In this document: piece after piece, positions 38,338 to 46,624 of the stretch
How positions within the stretch are numbered: the stretch's first letter is position 1
How the letters are laid out: every line of letters begins with the position of its first letter
Source of the DNA: Burkholderiales bacterium
GTDB lineage: Bacteria; Pseudomonadota; Gammaproteobacteria; Burkholderiales; SG8-41
Reading direction: 5' to 3'
Length of the DNA: 64,000 nucleotides
NCBI GenBank assembly: GCA_019749945.1
Contig: JAIEPF010000004.1
Location: 1-64,000, forward strand
Position numbers and translations under genes: made by a program
The notes under the pieces: generated by a model
The model's database searches: none
Told to the model about the DNA's origin: nothing
Seen by the model: the letters and a program-made list of their open reading frames with translations, nothing else

Positions 38338-39423
38338 GTGGGCGTTGAAATCAAGCTGACCGACCGCGATCTGCCGGTGTCGCCTGCGCTGGTGGATTTC
38401 CTCCACCGCCGCATCCATGGCCGCGCTGCAGAGGCGCTGTGGCACGACCAGGTGTCGGAGGTGCTGGTGCCGGCGGAGGCCGAAAAACGCGTGGAGCATG
38501 CGCGCGACGTTGCTGAGTCAGTGATTGCGCATCCCGTCGGCCAGCAGGTGATTTTCCGCGCCTATGAATTGTTTGCGGCGTTGCTGACCGGCGACGAGGC
38601 GAAACTGGCGGCGTTTCAGCGCCGTTTCCGTTTTATCCTGGTGGTCGGCTGTCCGCGCCATGGCGGCACTTACCTGACCAAGCAGCTGTTTCGCGCGCTG
38701 GGACAGGATCCGACGCAGGTGCCCAATGTCATTGCGCATGACGGTTTTCCCGATGCGGCGCCGTTTGGTTTCGGTGCCGGTTACAGCGCTTATACCCACA
38801 TGCTGCTGCAGACCGCCGAATATCTGGCGATGGTCGAAGCCTGGTTCGGTGACCGGCCGGCCATCGACGGCAAGATCATCGTACCGAAAAAAGCCACCAA
38901 GGCGGCCTACCAGGGCGGGTTTTTCCGCACCGTGTTCGGCGCGGATGCCGAATACATCATCACGCTGCGCCATCCGCTGGCGGCGTGTATTTCCACGTAC
39001 GAGAAATCCGGCGGGCTGCCGGCGGACGGCCTGTTTGCTGCCCGCAGCAATATCGAGGTGTGGGCGCAGCGTGACCTGCAGGTATCCGGCATGGCGCAGG
39101 AGCAGACGCAGCGCATGCGTTACATCGATGGTTATCTGGGGTACTGGCGTTATTACCACCTGCAACTGGCCGGCAGCGGGCTCGCCAGTGACCAGCAATG
39201 GCGGGTGGTGGCCTATGGCCGGGACCGCCTGATGCGGCTTGCCGAAGATCTGAACCGGCGCTTCGGCGTTGCCGGAGCGGTGGAGGATTTTCAGGTCGAG
39301 CGCAAACTGGAGCGCCACCGCGACTGGAACGGTGCAGCCGCTGCGGCATTGCACCAAATCGAAGCCATCTGGAGTGCGCAGGGCCTGCCTTTCCCGGCGT
39401 CGGAACTGGCGGAGGGTTGGTGA
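38338..39423 (+). CDS. Sulfotransferase-family protein
   Basis: The 361-residue protein has a PAPS-binding P-loop-like segment FILVVGCPRHGGTYLTKQLF (residues about 100-119) and a 3'-phosphate-binding segment IITLRHPLAACISTYEKSGG with the expected Arg and Ser, followed by WRYYHLQL and VVAYGRDRLMRLAEDLNRRF. An N-terminal region of about 95 residues precedes this core. It should transfer sulfate from PAPS to an unknown acceptor in the cytoplasm. The start is GTG within CACTG-GAATTT-CAGTG, a small inverted repeat, directly after the solo heptamer element. It is encoded before the two-partner secretion genes but no functional link is shown. Confidence 0.78.
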   Translation: MGVEIKLTDRDLPVSPALVDFLHRRIHGRAAEALWHDQVSEVLVPAEAEKRVEHARDVAESVIAHPVGQQVIFRAYELFAALLTGDEAKLAAFQRRFRFILVVGCPRHGGTYLTKQLFRALGQDPTQVPNVIAHDGFPDAAPFGFGAGYSAYTHMLLQTAEYLAMVEAWFGDRPAIDGKIIVPKKATKAAYQGGFFRTVFGADAEYIITLRHPLAACISTYEKSGGLPADGLFAARSNIEVWAQRDLQVSGMAQEQTQRMRYIDGYLGYWRYYHLQLAGSGLASDQQWRVVAYGRDRLMRLAEDLNRRFGVAGAVEDFQVERKLERHRDWNGAAAAALHQIEAIWSAQGLPFPASELAEGW

Positions 39424-39511
39424 TATGACATTGGCGTCAGGACCGTGTGAATTGTCACGGTGTCATTCAAAAAACCTTTACCGACCGTGACGCTGGCGCG
39501 CATTTCTCACC

Positions 39512-39517
39512 TATAAT
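39512..39517 (+). promoter_or_regulatory. Probable -10 box upstream of the TpsA gene
   Basis: A perfect TATAAT stands 90 bp before the start codon; the best -35 is only TGACGC (39488-39493, 18-bp spacing). It suggests separate transcription of the secreted-adhesin gene rather than read-through from the sulfotransferase gene. Confidence 0.5.
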
Positions 39518-39606
39518 CTGGAGTGTATTCGGACGGCCGTGGGGAATGGCTGTTGCACTGCCCAACCGCGCATGCCGCCGGGACAATATGATGTTCAGGG
39601 GGTTTT

Positions 39607-42600
39607 ATGGCGAAACAGGCTCTGCAGGCGATTCAATCGACGAACCGTTTGCATACACTCATACGTCCCACCGCGGCAGCACTTGCGGTCGCGGCCTGCT
39701 TCAACGGCCCGCTGCTGGCGAACCCGACCAATCCGGTGGTGGTCAGCGGCACAGCGAACTTCGCCCAGGCCGGCAACATCCTCAACATCACCAACAGCCA
39801 TAACGCGATCATCAACTGGGGCTCGTTTTCGATCGGCGTCAATGAGCTGACGAAATTCATCCAGCCCTCGGCATTGTCCGCGGTGCTGAACCGCGTGACC
39901 GGGCAGGATCCCTCGGCGATCCTCGGCGCATTGCAATCGAACGGCCGCGTGTTCCTGCTCAATCCCAATGGCATCGTGTTCGGCGCCGGCGCGCAGATCA
40001 ACGTCGCCGGCCTGGTGGCATCCACCTTGAACCTGAGCAATGACGACTTCCTGAACAACCGCATGCGCTTCACCGACGGTGCCGGCGCAGGCTCCGTGGT
40101 GAACAACGGCAGCATCACCGGCGGCAGCGTCTACCTGGTCGGCAATGCGGTCACCAACAATGGCCTGATCACCAGCCCCAACGGCGAAGTGGTGCTGGCG
40201 GCGGGCAACAGCGTGGAACTGGTCAACCCCGGCACGCCGAACCTGCGCGTGGAAATCGTGGCACCCGACAACGAAGCGCGCAACCTCGGCTCCATCACCG
40301 CCGAGGCGGGACGCATCGGCATTTATGCCGGTCTGATCAACAACACCGGCATGATCAATGCCAGCAGTGCGGTGACCGAAGGCGGTCGCATCCTGCTGAA
40401 GGCGACCAAGAACGTAACGCTGGCTTCGAGCAGTGTTCTTGAAGCCAGCGGTGTTGGCGGCGGCAGGATTGAGGTGCTGGCCGATGACACGGTTCATGTC
40501 GATGGCCGGCTGGACGCATCTGCGCCGACGGGCGGCAACGGTGGTTTCATCGAGACCTCGGGTAAGAACCGGGTAAAGATCGAATCCACGGCGTTGATCA
40601 ACACCGCCGCGCCAAACGGCAATACCGGAACTTGGCTGATCGATCCGAATGACTTTGTGATCGGTATCAATGCAGACATGGATGGCGCTACCCTTTCTGG
40701 CCTGCTAAACACTACTGGCATCGTCATTTCAACCGCTTACGCAAGCGATGCATATGCTTACGGAAGTGGAGCCTATGGCGGCGGCAATGGTGACATCCTG
40801 GTGCAGGACGCGATCAGCTGGAACAGCGCCAACAGTCTGACGTTGACTGCGCAACGCAATGTGCAGGTCGATCAGGCGATCACCAATATCGGCAGTGGCG
40901 CCATTAAACTGAACGCCGGCTGGGATACGGTTAGTCCCGCAGCGACCCCGACCCTGATGAATTCGTCCGCAGCCATTTTGCTGAACGCTCCGCTCAGCAC
41001 CGGCGGCATGGTGCGTCTCCAGGCAGGGGGTGACATCATCCAGGGCGGCTCGGCGCCCATTACAGCGGCGAGTTTGCTGGCGATCAGTGAGAACGGGACG
41101 GTCAGTCTCAACAATCCCGGATCCCTGAATACGGTCGGCACGGTTGCCGGCAGTGCGGTCGGTTCTTTTGCCTTCAAGAATTCCGGCAACCTGACCATCG
41201 GAACGGTGGACGGCGTGAACGGCATCATCGTCAACCCGGCCTCGGGCGGCAGCAGAAACGCGACGATCAACGTCGATGTGGCCGGCGGCCAGCTGACGGT
41301 CAGCAAACCGGTTGTTGCGACGGCGGGTGCTGACGGCGGCGAAGGCACGCCGGGGGGCAATGCCACGGTCAACCTGTCCTCGAGCAGTTCGATGCAGATC
41401 GACAGCACCGGAAATATCGCTGCGTACGGCGGCCAGGGCGGTTACGGTTATTACAGCACCAATGCCGGCAACGGGGGCAGCGCGACGGTGACGCTGACCT
41501 CGGGCGGCGGCCTGACCATCAACGGCAGCGTTTACGCCAACGGCGGCCTGGGCGGTTACGGTTCTTCCGGAGTAACTGCCGGGCGCGGCGGTGACGGGGT
41601 GGTGAACGTCAACGCGGCGGGGGCGTTGCTCATAGGCGCCACGACCACCGTTCGCGGCCAGGGCGGCACTGGCGGTTATGCCTATTACAGTGGCCAGGCG
41701 GGTCGCGGCGGCGACGGCAAGGTCATGCTGTCGGCGGTTGGTGGCATCACGGTTGCAACTGGCGCCCAGATTCGCGGCGATGGGGGTAATGGTGGCAGCG
41801 GCGGTTCTTCTTACTACTATGGCGGATCGGCCTTGGGCGGCAACGGCGGCGATGGGGTGGTGCAACTGACCTCGACCGGCGGCGGCATCACCGTATCTGG
41901 TTCTGTCAGGGCGCAGGGCGGCGCAGGCGGTTCCGGCGGCAGCAGCGGCAGCGGTAACGGCAATGGCGGCAATGCCTCGGTCAGCCTGGTGTCCGCCGGC
42001 GGCACCACGATCAACGGTCAGGTTTCGGCCACCGGTGGTGAAGAAAACTATTCCGGTTTTTACTCCACCAGCAATGGCGGCACAGCCACCGTGCTGATCG
42101 ATTCTGCGGGGCCGATCACGATGACGAATGCCTTCGTTTCGGCCCAAGGTGGTGATGGCGGTGAAAATGGCATGGGGGGCAATGCCCTGTTGCTGGTTTC
42201 TTCCGGCGGCACTATCCAGGTCGACGGCAGCGAGGGTTCAGCCTGGGGCGGGGGTGGAGCAGCCGGCGGCAATGCGGCGCTGACACTGGCCTCTGTCGGC
42301 GGCGACATCAACATCAACCCCCTGACTGATTTGTCGACCAACGTCAGCAGCGGCGGCATGGGTTCAGTGGTTGCCGCGGCCGCAGGCACCGTCAACATCA
42401 ACGACGCCAATATCAACAGCGGCGGCACGGTGGGCCTGTTCGGCACCAATATCAGCATGAATGACGCCTATGCCTACGGCGCCACCGGGGTCAATGTCAT
42501 CGCAGCGAACGGGCTCAGTCTGATCAACCAAAGCAACCTGGTCGGCGGCGGCATCGCCTACATCACCACCGGCGGCAATGTGCTGGTGGATCAGAGCCGG

Positions 42601-42996
42601 ATCCTGGGCAACCCGGACGTGGTGATGAAGGTGGGCGGGGTGATCGACATCAACGGTACCATGAGCCTCGGCGGGCGCATCGAAGCCTCGTCTCCGTCGA
42701 CCATACATCTCGATTTCACCGGCCTGACCAGCGGCGGCTTTTCCATCAACGGCATCCCGGGCGTGGTCTACGACCCGGTGACCAACACCGGCTTTTTTTC
42801 GAACGGCAGCCCGGCCAGCCTCGGCAACGGCCTGATCGTCACCTACAGCGGCACCACCACCACGCTGTCCCCGCCCACCGACACCCTGATCGTGGCCATG
42901 GGGACATCCACCAAGCCGCCTGATCCCGAAAAGGACAAGGACGTGTTCGAAGACGTCAAGGATTCCAAAAAGAAGGACGCGCCGGTTTGCAGATAA
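39607..42996 (+). CDS. Two-partner secretion exoprotein (TpsA, filamentous haemagglutinin-type)
   Basis: The 1129-residue protein has a strong AGGGGG ribosome site and an export signal (TAAALAVAACFNGPLLA). Residues 45-290 are a TPS domain of FHA type: NILNITNSHNAIINWGSFSI, RVFLLNPNGIVFGAGAQINV, SVYLVGNAVTNNGLITSPNG, EVVLAAGNSVELVNPG. A beta-helix follows, with eight or nine Gly-rich units of 35-45 residues at about 568-903 (pattern GGxGG ... GGxxxVxLxSxGGITI). The C-terminus is charged and ends APVCR. It should be exported through the TpsB pore encoded next and act at the surface, perhaps as an adhesin. A terminator follows the gene. Function of the Gly-rich units is unknown. Confidence 0.9.
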   Translation: MAKQALQAIQSTNRLHTLIRPTAAALAVAACFNGPLLANPTNPVVVSGTANFAQAGNILNITNSHNAIINWGSFSIGVNELTKFIQPSALSAVLNRVTGQDPSAILGALQSNGRVFLLNPNGIVFGAGAQINVAGLVASTLNLSNDDFLNNRMRFTDGAGAGSVVNNGSITGGSVYLVGNAVTNNGLITSPNGEVVLAAGNSVELVNPGTPNLRVEIVAPDNEARNLGSITAEAGRIGIYAGLINNTGMINASSAVTEGGRILLKATKNVTLASSSVLEASGVGGGRIEVLADDTVHVDGRLDASAPTGGNGGFIETSGKNRVKIESTALINTAAPNGNTGTWLIDPNDFVIGINADMDGATLSGLLNTTGIVISTAYASDAYAYGSGAYGGGNGDILVQDAISWNSANSLTLTAQRNVQVDQAITNIGSGAIKLNAGWDTVSPAATPTLMNSSAAILLNAPLSTGGMVRLQAGGDIIQGGSAPITAASLLAISENGTVSLNNPGSLNTVGTVAGSAVGSFAFKNSGNLTIGTVDGVNGIIVNPASGGSRNATINVDVAGGQLTVSKPVVATAGADGGEGTPGGNATVNLSSSSSMQIDSTGNIAAYGGQGGYGYYSTNAGNGGSATVTLTSGGGLTINGSVYANGGLGGYGSSGVTAGRGGDGVVNVNAAGALLIGATTTVRGQGGTGGYAYYSGQAGRGGDGKVMLSAVGGITVATGAQIRGDGGNGGSGGSSYYYGGSALGGNGGDGVVQLTSTGGGITVSGSVRAQGGAGGSGGSSGSGNGNGGNASVSLVSAGGTTINGQVSATGGEENYSGFYSTSNGGTATVLIDSAGPITMTNAFVSAQGGDGGENGMGGNALLLVSSGGTIQVDGSEGSAWGGGGAAGGNAALTLASVGGDININPLTDLSTNVSSGGMGSVVAAAAGTVNINDANINSGGTVGLFGTNISMNDAYAYGATGVNVIAANGLSLINQSNLVGGGIAYITTGGNVLVDQSRILGNPDVVMKVGGVIDINGTMSLGGRIEASSPSTIHLDFTGLTSGGFSINGIPGVVYDPVTNTGFFSNGSPASLGNGLIVTYSGTTTTLSPPTDTLIVAMGTSTKPPDPEKDKDVFEDVKDSKKKDAPVCR

Positions 42997-43013
42997 CATT
43001 CCCCGGTGAATCA

Positions 43014-43048
43014 AACCCCTGATCTGATCCATCAGGGGTTTTTTTTGG
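43014..43048 (+). terminator. Rho-independent terminator after the TpsA gene
   Basis: CCCCTGAT (43016-43023) pairs with ATCAGGGG (43031-43038) over a 7-nt loop, flanked by AA and a run of eight T. It separates the exoprotein from its transporter gene. Confidence 0.9.
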
Positions 43049-43179
43049 CATGCTTGCGCTCGGCGTTATTGAAACCGTGGAAAAAACAAAAAAATCTGCG
43101 ATAATTCGACGCGTAATCAGGAGCATGCATGCGCAGGCCGGGTTTGATCGCTGCGCAATGCCAGGGGTAGTGGCGCAAT

Positions 43180-43214
43180 TAATTAAATAAGTATTATAAA
43201 ACAATGACTTATAT
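43180..43214. repeat. AT-rich islet 5 spanning the TpsB start codon
   Basis: ATAAGT (43187-43192) and ACTTAT (43207-43212) are inverted around a loop that contains the ATG at 43204. The minus strand carries CATTGTTTTATAATA, a variant of the islet core. Confidence 0.5.
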
Positions 43215-44793
43215 ATCAATTGTGATGCGCTGCTGGTGCTGCATACTTGCCCTGGGTCTCTTCGGGCAGGCCGCCGCGCAGGATGTGGTGACGCCGCCGC
43301 CCAAATTCACCATCCAGAGTTTTGAAGTTGTCGGCGATTCGGTGCTCGGCGCCGATCTCGTCCAGCGCCTGGTCACGCCCTTTACCGGCAGGGACAAAGA
43401 TTTCGGCGATGTGCAGCGCGCGCTGGAAGCGCTGGAAGGCGCGTACCGCGAGCGTGGTTACGGCGTGATCCAGGTGGCGCTGCCGGAACAGGACATCACC
43501 AAGGGTGTGGTGCGTTTCAACATCATCCAGCCGAAAATCGGCAAGGTGGTGGTCGAGGGCAACGAGCATTTCAGCACGGCCAATGTGCGCCGCGCCCTGC
43601 CCAGCGTGAAGGAGGGCGAGACGCCCAATTCCAACGACATCGCGCGCAACCTGCAGATCGCCGCCGAACATCCGGTCAAACAAACCAATGTGCTGCTGCG
43701 CTCGGGTGCCAGTGAAGGCGTGGTGGATGTCAATGTGCGGGTCACCGACGACAGGCCGTGGCGGCTGGTGGGCACGCTGGATAACAGCGGCACGGCCGAA
43801 ACCGGCTACTGGCGGCTCGGCGTGGGTTATCAGCACACCAATCTCTTCGATCGCGACCACACGCTGTCGCTGCAATATATTTCATCGCCGGGTCATTTCA
43901 ACGATGTGGCGATCTACGGCGTCGGTTACCGCATCCCTTATTACCACCTGAACAGTTCACTGGATCTTTTCGCCGGTTATTCTGACGTTGATTCGGGCAC
44001 GGTCGGCGGTTTGTTCAACGTCAGCGGCAAGGGCTCGATCTATGGCGCACGCTGGAACCATTTCCTGCCGAAATGGGGGGACGTCGAGCAGAAGGTGTAC
44101 CTGGGGCTCGATTATCGCGCCTACCAGAACAACGTCACGCTGGCCGGCATCGGTTTTGTGCCGGACATTACCGTGCATCCGGTTTCCATCGGTTATGCCG
44201 GCTTGAAGCGCATGACCGCGAGTGAATGGGCATTCAACGCGTCGCTGGCCAAAAACATCCCCGGCGGCAATGACGGCTCGGCGGCTGATTTCCAGGCCAC
44301 GCGTTTCGGTTCCAATGAGCGTTACACGATCCTGCGTTACGGCACGAGTTTCAGCCATGCCTTCCGCAACGAATGGCAGGGGCGCATTGCCTACCTGGGG
44401 CAATACACCAGGGATTCGCTGATTCCCGGCGAACAGTTCGGTATCGGCGGCGTCGATACGGTGCGCGGCTACCTGCCGCGCGAAGCCGCGAATGACCGCG
44501 GTTATGCCACCCAGCTCGAGCTCTACACGCCTAATTTTGCCGACAATGTGGGTTTGAACGACAAATGGCGTTCGCGGCTGGTCGGCTTCTACGACTTCGG
44601 CTCGGTTTCCCGCAACAACACGCTGCCGGGTGAACTCGCCGGCAAATACCTGGCCAGCACCGGCGTCGGACTGCGCATGGCCTTCGGCAAGTCGGTCAGC
44701 CTGCGCATGGATCTGGCGCAGATCCTGAAGGCCCACGGCACCCGCCAGACCAACGAGCAGCGTCTCAACGCCAGCCTGGCGATCATTTATTGA
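43204..44793 (+). CDS. Two-partner secretion transporter (TpsB, ShlB/FhaC/HecB family)
   Basis: The 529-residue outer-membrane protein has a signal peptide (CWCCILALGLFGQAAAQ), two POTRA domains (KFTIQSFEVVGDSVLGADLV, GVVRFNIIQPKIGKVVVEG with FSTANVRRALPSVKEG) and a C-terminal 16-strand barrel (RLVGTLDNSGTAETGYWRLG, IGGVDTVRGYLPREAANDRG with the conserved VRGY tetrad in loop 6, and a terminal SLAIIY strand). It recognises the TPS domain of the preceding exoprotein and threads it out. Start 43204 or 43225 are both possible; neither has a ribosome site. The gene is downstream of tpsA and after a terminator, so it needs its own promoter. Confidence 0.92.
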   Translation: MTYISIVMRCWCCILALGLFGQAAAQDVVTPPPKFTIQSFEVVGDSVLGADLVQRLVTPFTGRDKDFGDVQRALEALEGAYRERGYGVIQVALPEQDITKGVVRFNIIQPKIGKVVVEGNEHFSTANVRRALPSVKEGETPNSNDIARNLQIAAEHPVKQTNVLLRSGASEGVVDVNVRVTDDRPWRLVGTLDNSGTAETGYWRLGVGYQHTNLFDRDHTLSLQYISSPGHFNDVAIYGVGYRIPYYHLNSSLDLFAGYSDVDSGTVGGLFNVSGKGSIYGARWNHFLPKWGDVEQKVYLGLDYRAYQNNVTLAGIGFVPDITVHPVSIGYAGLKRMTASEWAFNASLAKNIPGGNDGSAADFQATRFGSNERYTILRYGTSFSHAFRNEWQGRIAYLGQYTRDSLIPGEQFGIGGVDTVRGYLPREAANDRGYATQLELYTPNFADNVGLNDKWRSRLVGFYDFGSVSRNNTLPGELAGKYLASTGVGLRMAFGKSVSLRMDLAQILKAHGTRQTNEQRLNASLAIIY

Positions 44794-44815
44794 GCATTTC
44801 AAGGGTTCCAAGCCC

Positions 44816-44843
44816 TTGATTCACGAGGCGGTTCCGGTATAAT
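44816..44843 (+). promoter_or_regulatory. Sigma-70 promoter of the rpsF operon
   Basis: TTGATT (44816-44821) and a perfect TATAAT (44838-44843) are separated by 16 bp, about 110 bp before the rpsF start. It is the best promoter match I see in the window, fitting a ribosomal-protein operon. Confidence 0.8.
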
Positions 44844-44854
44844 CCGCCCCTCTC

Positions 44855-44877
44855 GCGCGGCAGCCTGTTTGCCGCGC
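44855..44877 (+). promoter_or_regulatory. rpsF leader hairpin
   Basis: GCGCGGC (44855-44861) and GCCGCGC (44871-44877) form a stable stem in the untranslated leader. In many bacteria the S6:S18 pair binds a structured rpsF leader containing CCG; whether this hairpin is that site is inference. Confidence 0.45.
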
Positions 44878-44953
44878 CTGGTTTTCAAAACACCATCCTT
44901 GCCGCACCGTGCTCGCATCGCGGGCGGCCCAACAGCCCATAAGGAGACTATAA

Positions 44954-45337
44954 ATGCGACATTACGAGATCGTTTTGATCGTCCATCCGGACCAAAGCGA
45001 ACAAGTGCCGGCGATGATCGAGCGTTATCGCCAGATGATTGCCGCCCACAAGGGCACGATGCATCGCCTCGAAGACTGGGGCCGCCGCCAGCTGACCTAC
45101 CCGATCCAGAAGCTGCACAAGGCGCATTACGTGCTGATGAATATCGAGTGCGGCAATGAAACCCTGCTCGAACTGGAACACGCGTTCAAGTTCAACGACG
45201 CCGTGCTGCGCCACCTGACCGTCACCATGGACGAAGCCGTCACCGGCCCGTCGGTGATGATGCGCGAAGAGAAGTCGCGTCCGGTCGGCACCGATGATGC
45301 CAAACCGGCACCCGTTGCAGTGGAGAGCGCGGCCTAG
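44954..45337 (+). CDS. rpsF: 30S ribosomal protein S6
   Basis: The 127-residue protein matches bS6: [60 protein letters not shown], then [14 protein letters not shown] and a 25-residue acidic/Ala tail. AAGGAG precedes the ATG. It starts the rpsF-priB-rpsR-rplI operon behind a strong promoter. Confidence 0.98.
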   Translation: MRHYEIVLIVHPDQSEQVPAMIERYRQMIAAHKGTMHRLEDWGRRQLTYPIQKLHKAHYVLMNIECGNETLLELEHAFKFNDAVLRHLTVTMDEAVTGPSVMMREEKSRPVGTDDAKPAPVAVESAA

Positions 45338-45351
45338 GCGGTTGCAAAAAG

Positions 45352-45648
45352 GTGAGCGGAAACACGGTCAGTTTGAGCGCAACTCTGGCCGCGATCGATC
45401 CGCTGCGCCACACGCCCGCCGGACTGCCGGTTGTGGATTTCACCCTGGCCCATGCCTCCAGTCAGACCGAGGCAGGCAGCGAACGCCAGATTGAATTCGA
45501 CATGCCGGCCAAGGCCACGGGAGATCTGGCAAACCGCGTCGCGCAAATGCGCCAGGGGAGCCGGGTCACGGTGCAGGGGTTTCTGAATCGCAAGCATCGC
45601 ATGAGCAGGCAAGTGGTCCTGCATGTCACGAACATGGAATTGAGCTGA
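45352..45648 (+). CDS. priB: Primosomal replication protein N
   Basis: The 98-residue OB-fold protein starts at GTG 45352 and reads VSLSATLAAIDPLRHTPAGL, PVVDFTLAHASSQTEAGS, QRQIEF-like EFDMPAKATGDLANRVAQM, VTVQGFLNRKHRMSRQVVLH. PriB binds single-stranded DNA and helps restart stalled forks with PriA. It lies between rpsF and rpsR, its standard place in beta- and gammaproteobacteria. Confidence 0.94.
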   Translation: MSGNTVSLSATLAAIDPLRHTPAGLPVVDFTLAHASSQTEAGSERQIEFDMPAKATGDLANRVAQMRQGSRVTVQGFLNRKHRMSRQVVLHVTNMELS

Positions 45649-45660
45649 AAAGGAAACGAT

Positions 45661-45960
45661 ATGCCTAGAATGGGCGGTAGTGGCGGTAAAGGGAAGTTCA
45701 AGGGTAAGGGCAAGGGCAAGGACGGCCGCAAAAAGGGCAACGCCCTGTTTCGCCGTCGCAAGTTCTGCCGGTTCACTGCAGAAGGCATCAAGCAGGTGGA
45801 CTACAAGGACATCAATATCCTGAAGGACTTCATCAACGAAAACGGCAGGATCATCCCGGCCCGGATCACGGGCACCAAGGCGCATTTCCAGCGCCAGCTG
45901 TCGATTGCGGTGAAACGTGCGCGCTTCCTGGCGCTGCTCCCGTACACCGACCTGCACTGA
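45661..45960 (+). CDS. rpsR: 30S ribosomal protein S18
   Basis: The 99-residue protein contains the bS18 core [71 protein letters not shown]. The N-terminal 25 residues ([20 protein letters not shown]...) form an unusual Gly/Lys repeat that replaces the typical extension of related species. S18 sits on the platform next to S6. Confidence 0.97.
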   Translation: MPRMGGSGGKGKFKGKGKGKDGRKKGNALFRRRKFCRFTAEGIKQVDYKDINILKDFINENGRIIPARITGTKAHFQRQLSIAVKRARFLALLPYTDLH

Positions 45961-45970
45961 GAGGCCAGAC

Positions 45971-46423
45971 ATGCAAGTCATACTGCTTGAAAAAGTTACC
46001 AACCTGGGCACGCTGGGTGATGTGGTCCGCGTCAAGGACGGTTATGCCCGCAATTTCCTGATCCCGCAGGGCAAGGCCAAACGCGCGACGACCGTCAACA
46101 TGGCGGAATTCGAAAAACGCCGTGCCGAACTCGAAAAGGCGCAGGCAGCAATCCTCGCCCAGGCACAGGAGAAGGCCGCCAGGCTGGAAGGCCTGATGGT
46201 GCAGATCACGCAGAAGGCCGGCGTCGACGGCAAGCTGTTTGGTTCGGTCACCAACTCGGACATTTCCGATGCGCTGAAAGCCCTCGGCTTTGATGTGCCG
46301 AAGGCATCGATCCGCATGCCGGAGGGTTCGCTGAAAACCATCGGCGACTATCCGCTGAAACTGGCGCTGCATACCGACGTGATCGTATCGATCACCGTGT
46401 CGGTGCTCGGCGATGCCGCGTAG
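45971..46423 (+). CDS. rplI: 50S ribosomal protein L9
   Basis: From ATG 45971 the product is 150 residues: [40 protein letters not shown], a long connecting helix ([20 protein letters not shown]) and the C-terminal domain ([38 protein letters not shown]). It is the last gene of the operon; a strong terminator follows 40 bp later. Confidence 0.98.
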   Translation: MQVILLEKVTNLGTLGDVVRVKDGYARNFLIPQGKAKRATTVNMAEFEKRRAELEKAQAAILAQAQEKAARLEGLMVQITQKAGVDGKLFGSVTNSDISDALKALGFDVPKASIRMPEGSLKTIGDYPLKLALHTDVIVSITVSVLGDAA

Positions 46424-46461
46424 TCACGTCACTGAATCAAAACGGTTTTTTGCGGCAAAGA

Positions 46462-46489
46462 AAAAGGGCTGGCGACAGCCCTTTTTTTT
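46462..46489 (+). terminator. Rho-independent terminator of the rpsF-rplI operon
   Basis: AGGGCTG (46465-46471) pairs with CAGCCCT (46476-46482) around GCGA and is followed by seven T, with complementary A residues before the stem. Confidence 0.92.
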
Positions 46490-46574
46490 CTGTACATTGA
46501 ATCGATCGCAGGCGGATGATGCTGATCCAATAACGGTTTCAGCGCATTTTCTGCCCTGTTCCCCCGCCATCGAC

Positions 46575-46610
46575 GGTAATTAAATTATCGTTTAAAAACA
46601 ATAGGTTACA
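46575..46610. repeat. AT-rich islet 6 upstream of dnaB
   Basis: GGTAATTAAATTATCGTTTA and AAAACAATAGG form an AT-rich block ending 15-20 bp before the dnaB start. TTAAAAACAATA (46592-46603) is identical to 6223-6234; TTTTAAACG (inverted) is shared with the purA islet. Confidence 0.55.
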
Positions 46611-46624
46611 AGAGTTCCGTCAAG

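Noticed and set aside
39595..40497. Minus-strand open frame opposite the TpsA TPS domain
   Set aside because: Long antisense frames are common opposite GC-rich genes; no start signal or family resemblance, while the plus strand carries clear TPS motifs.
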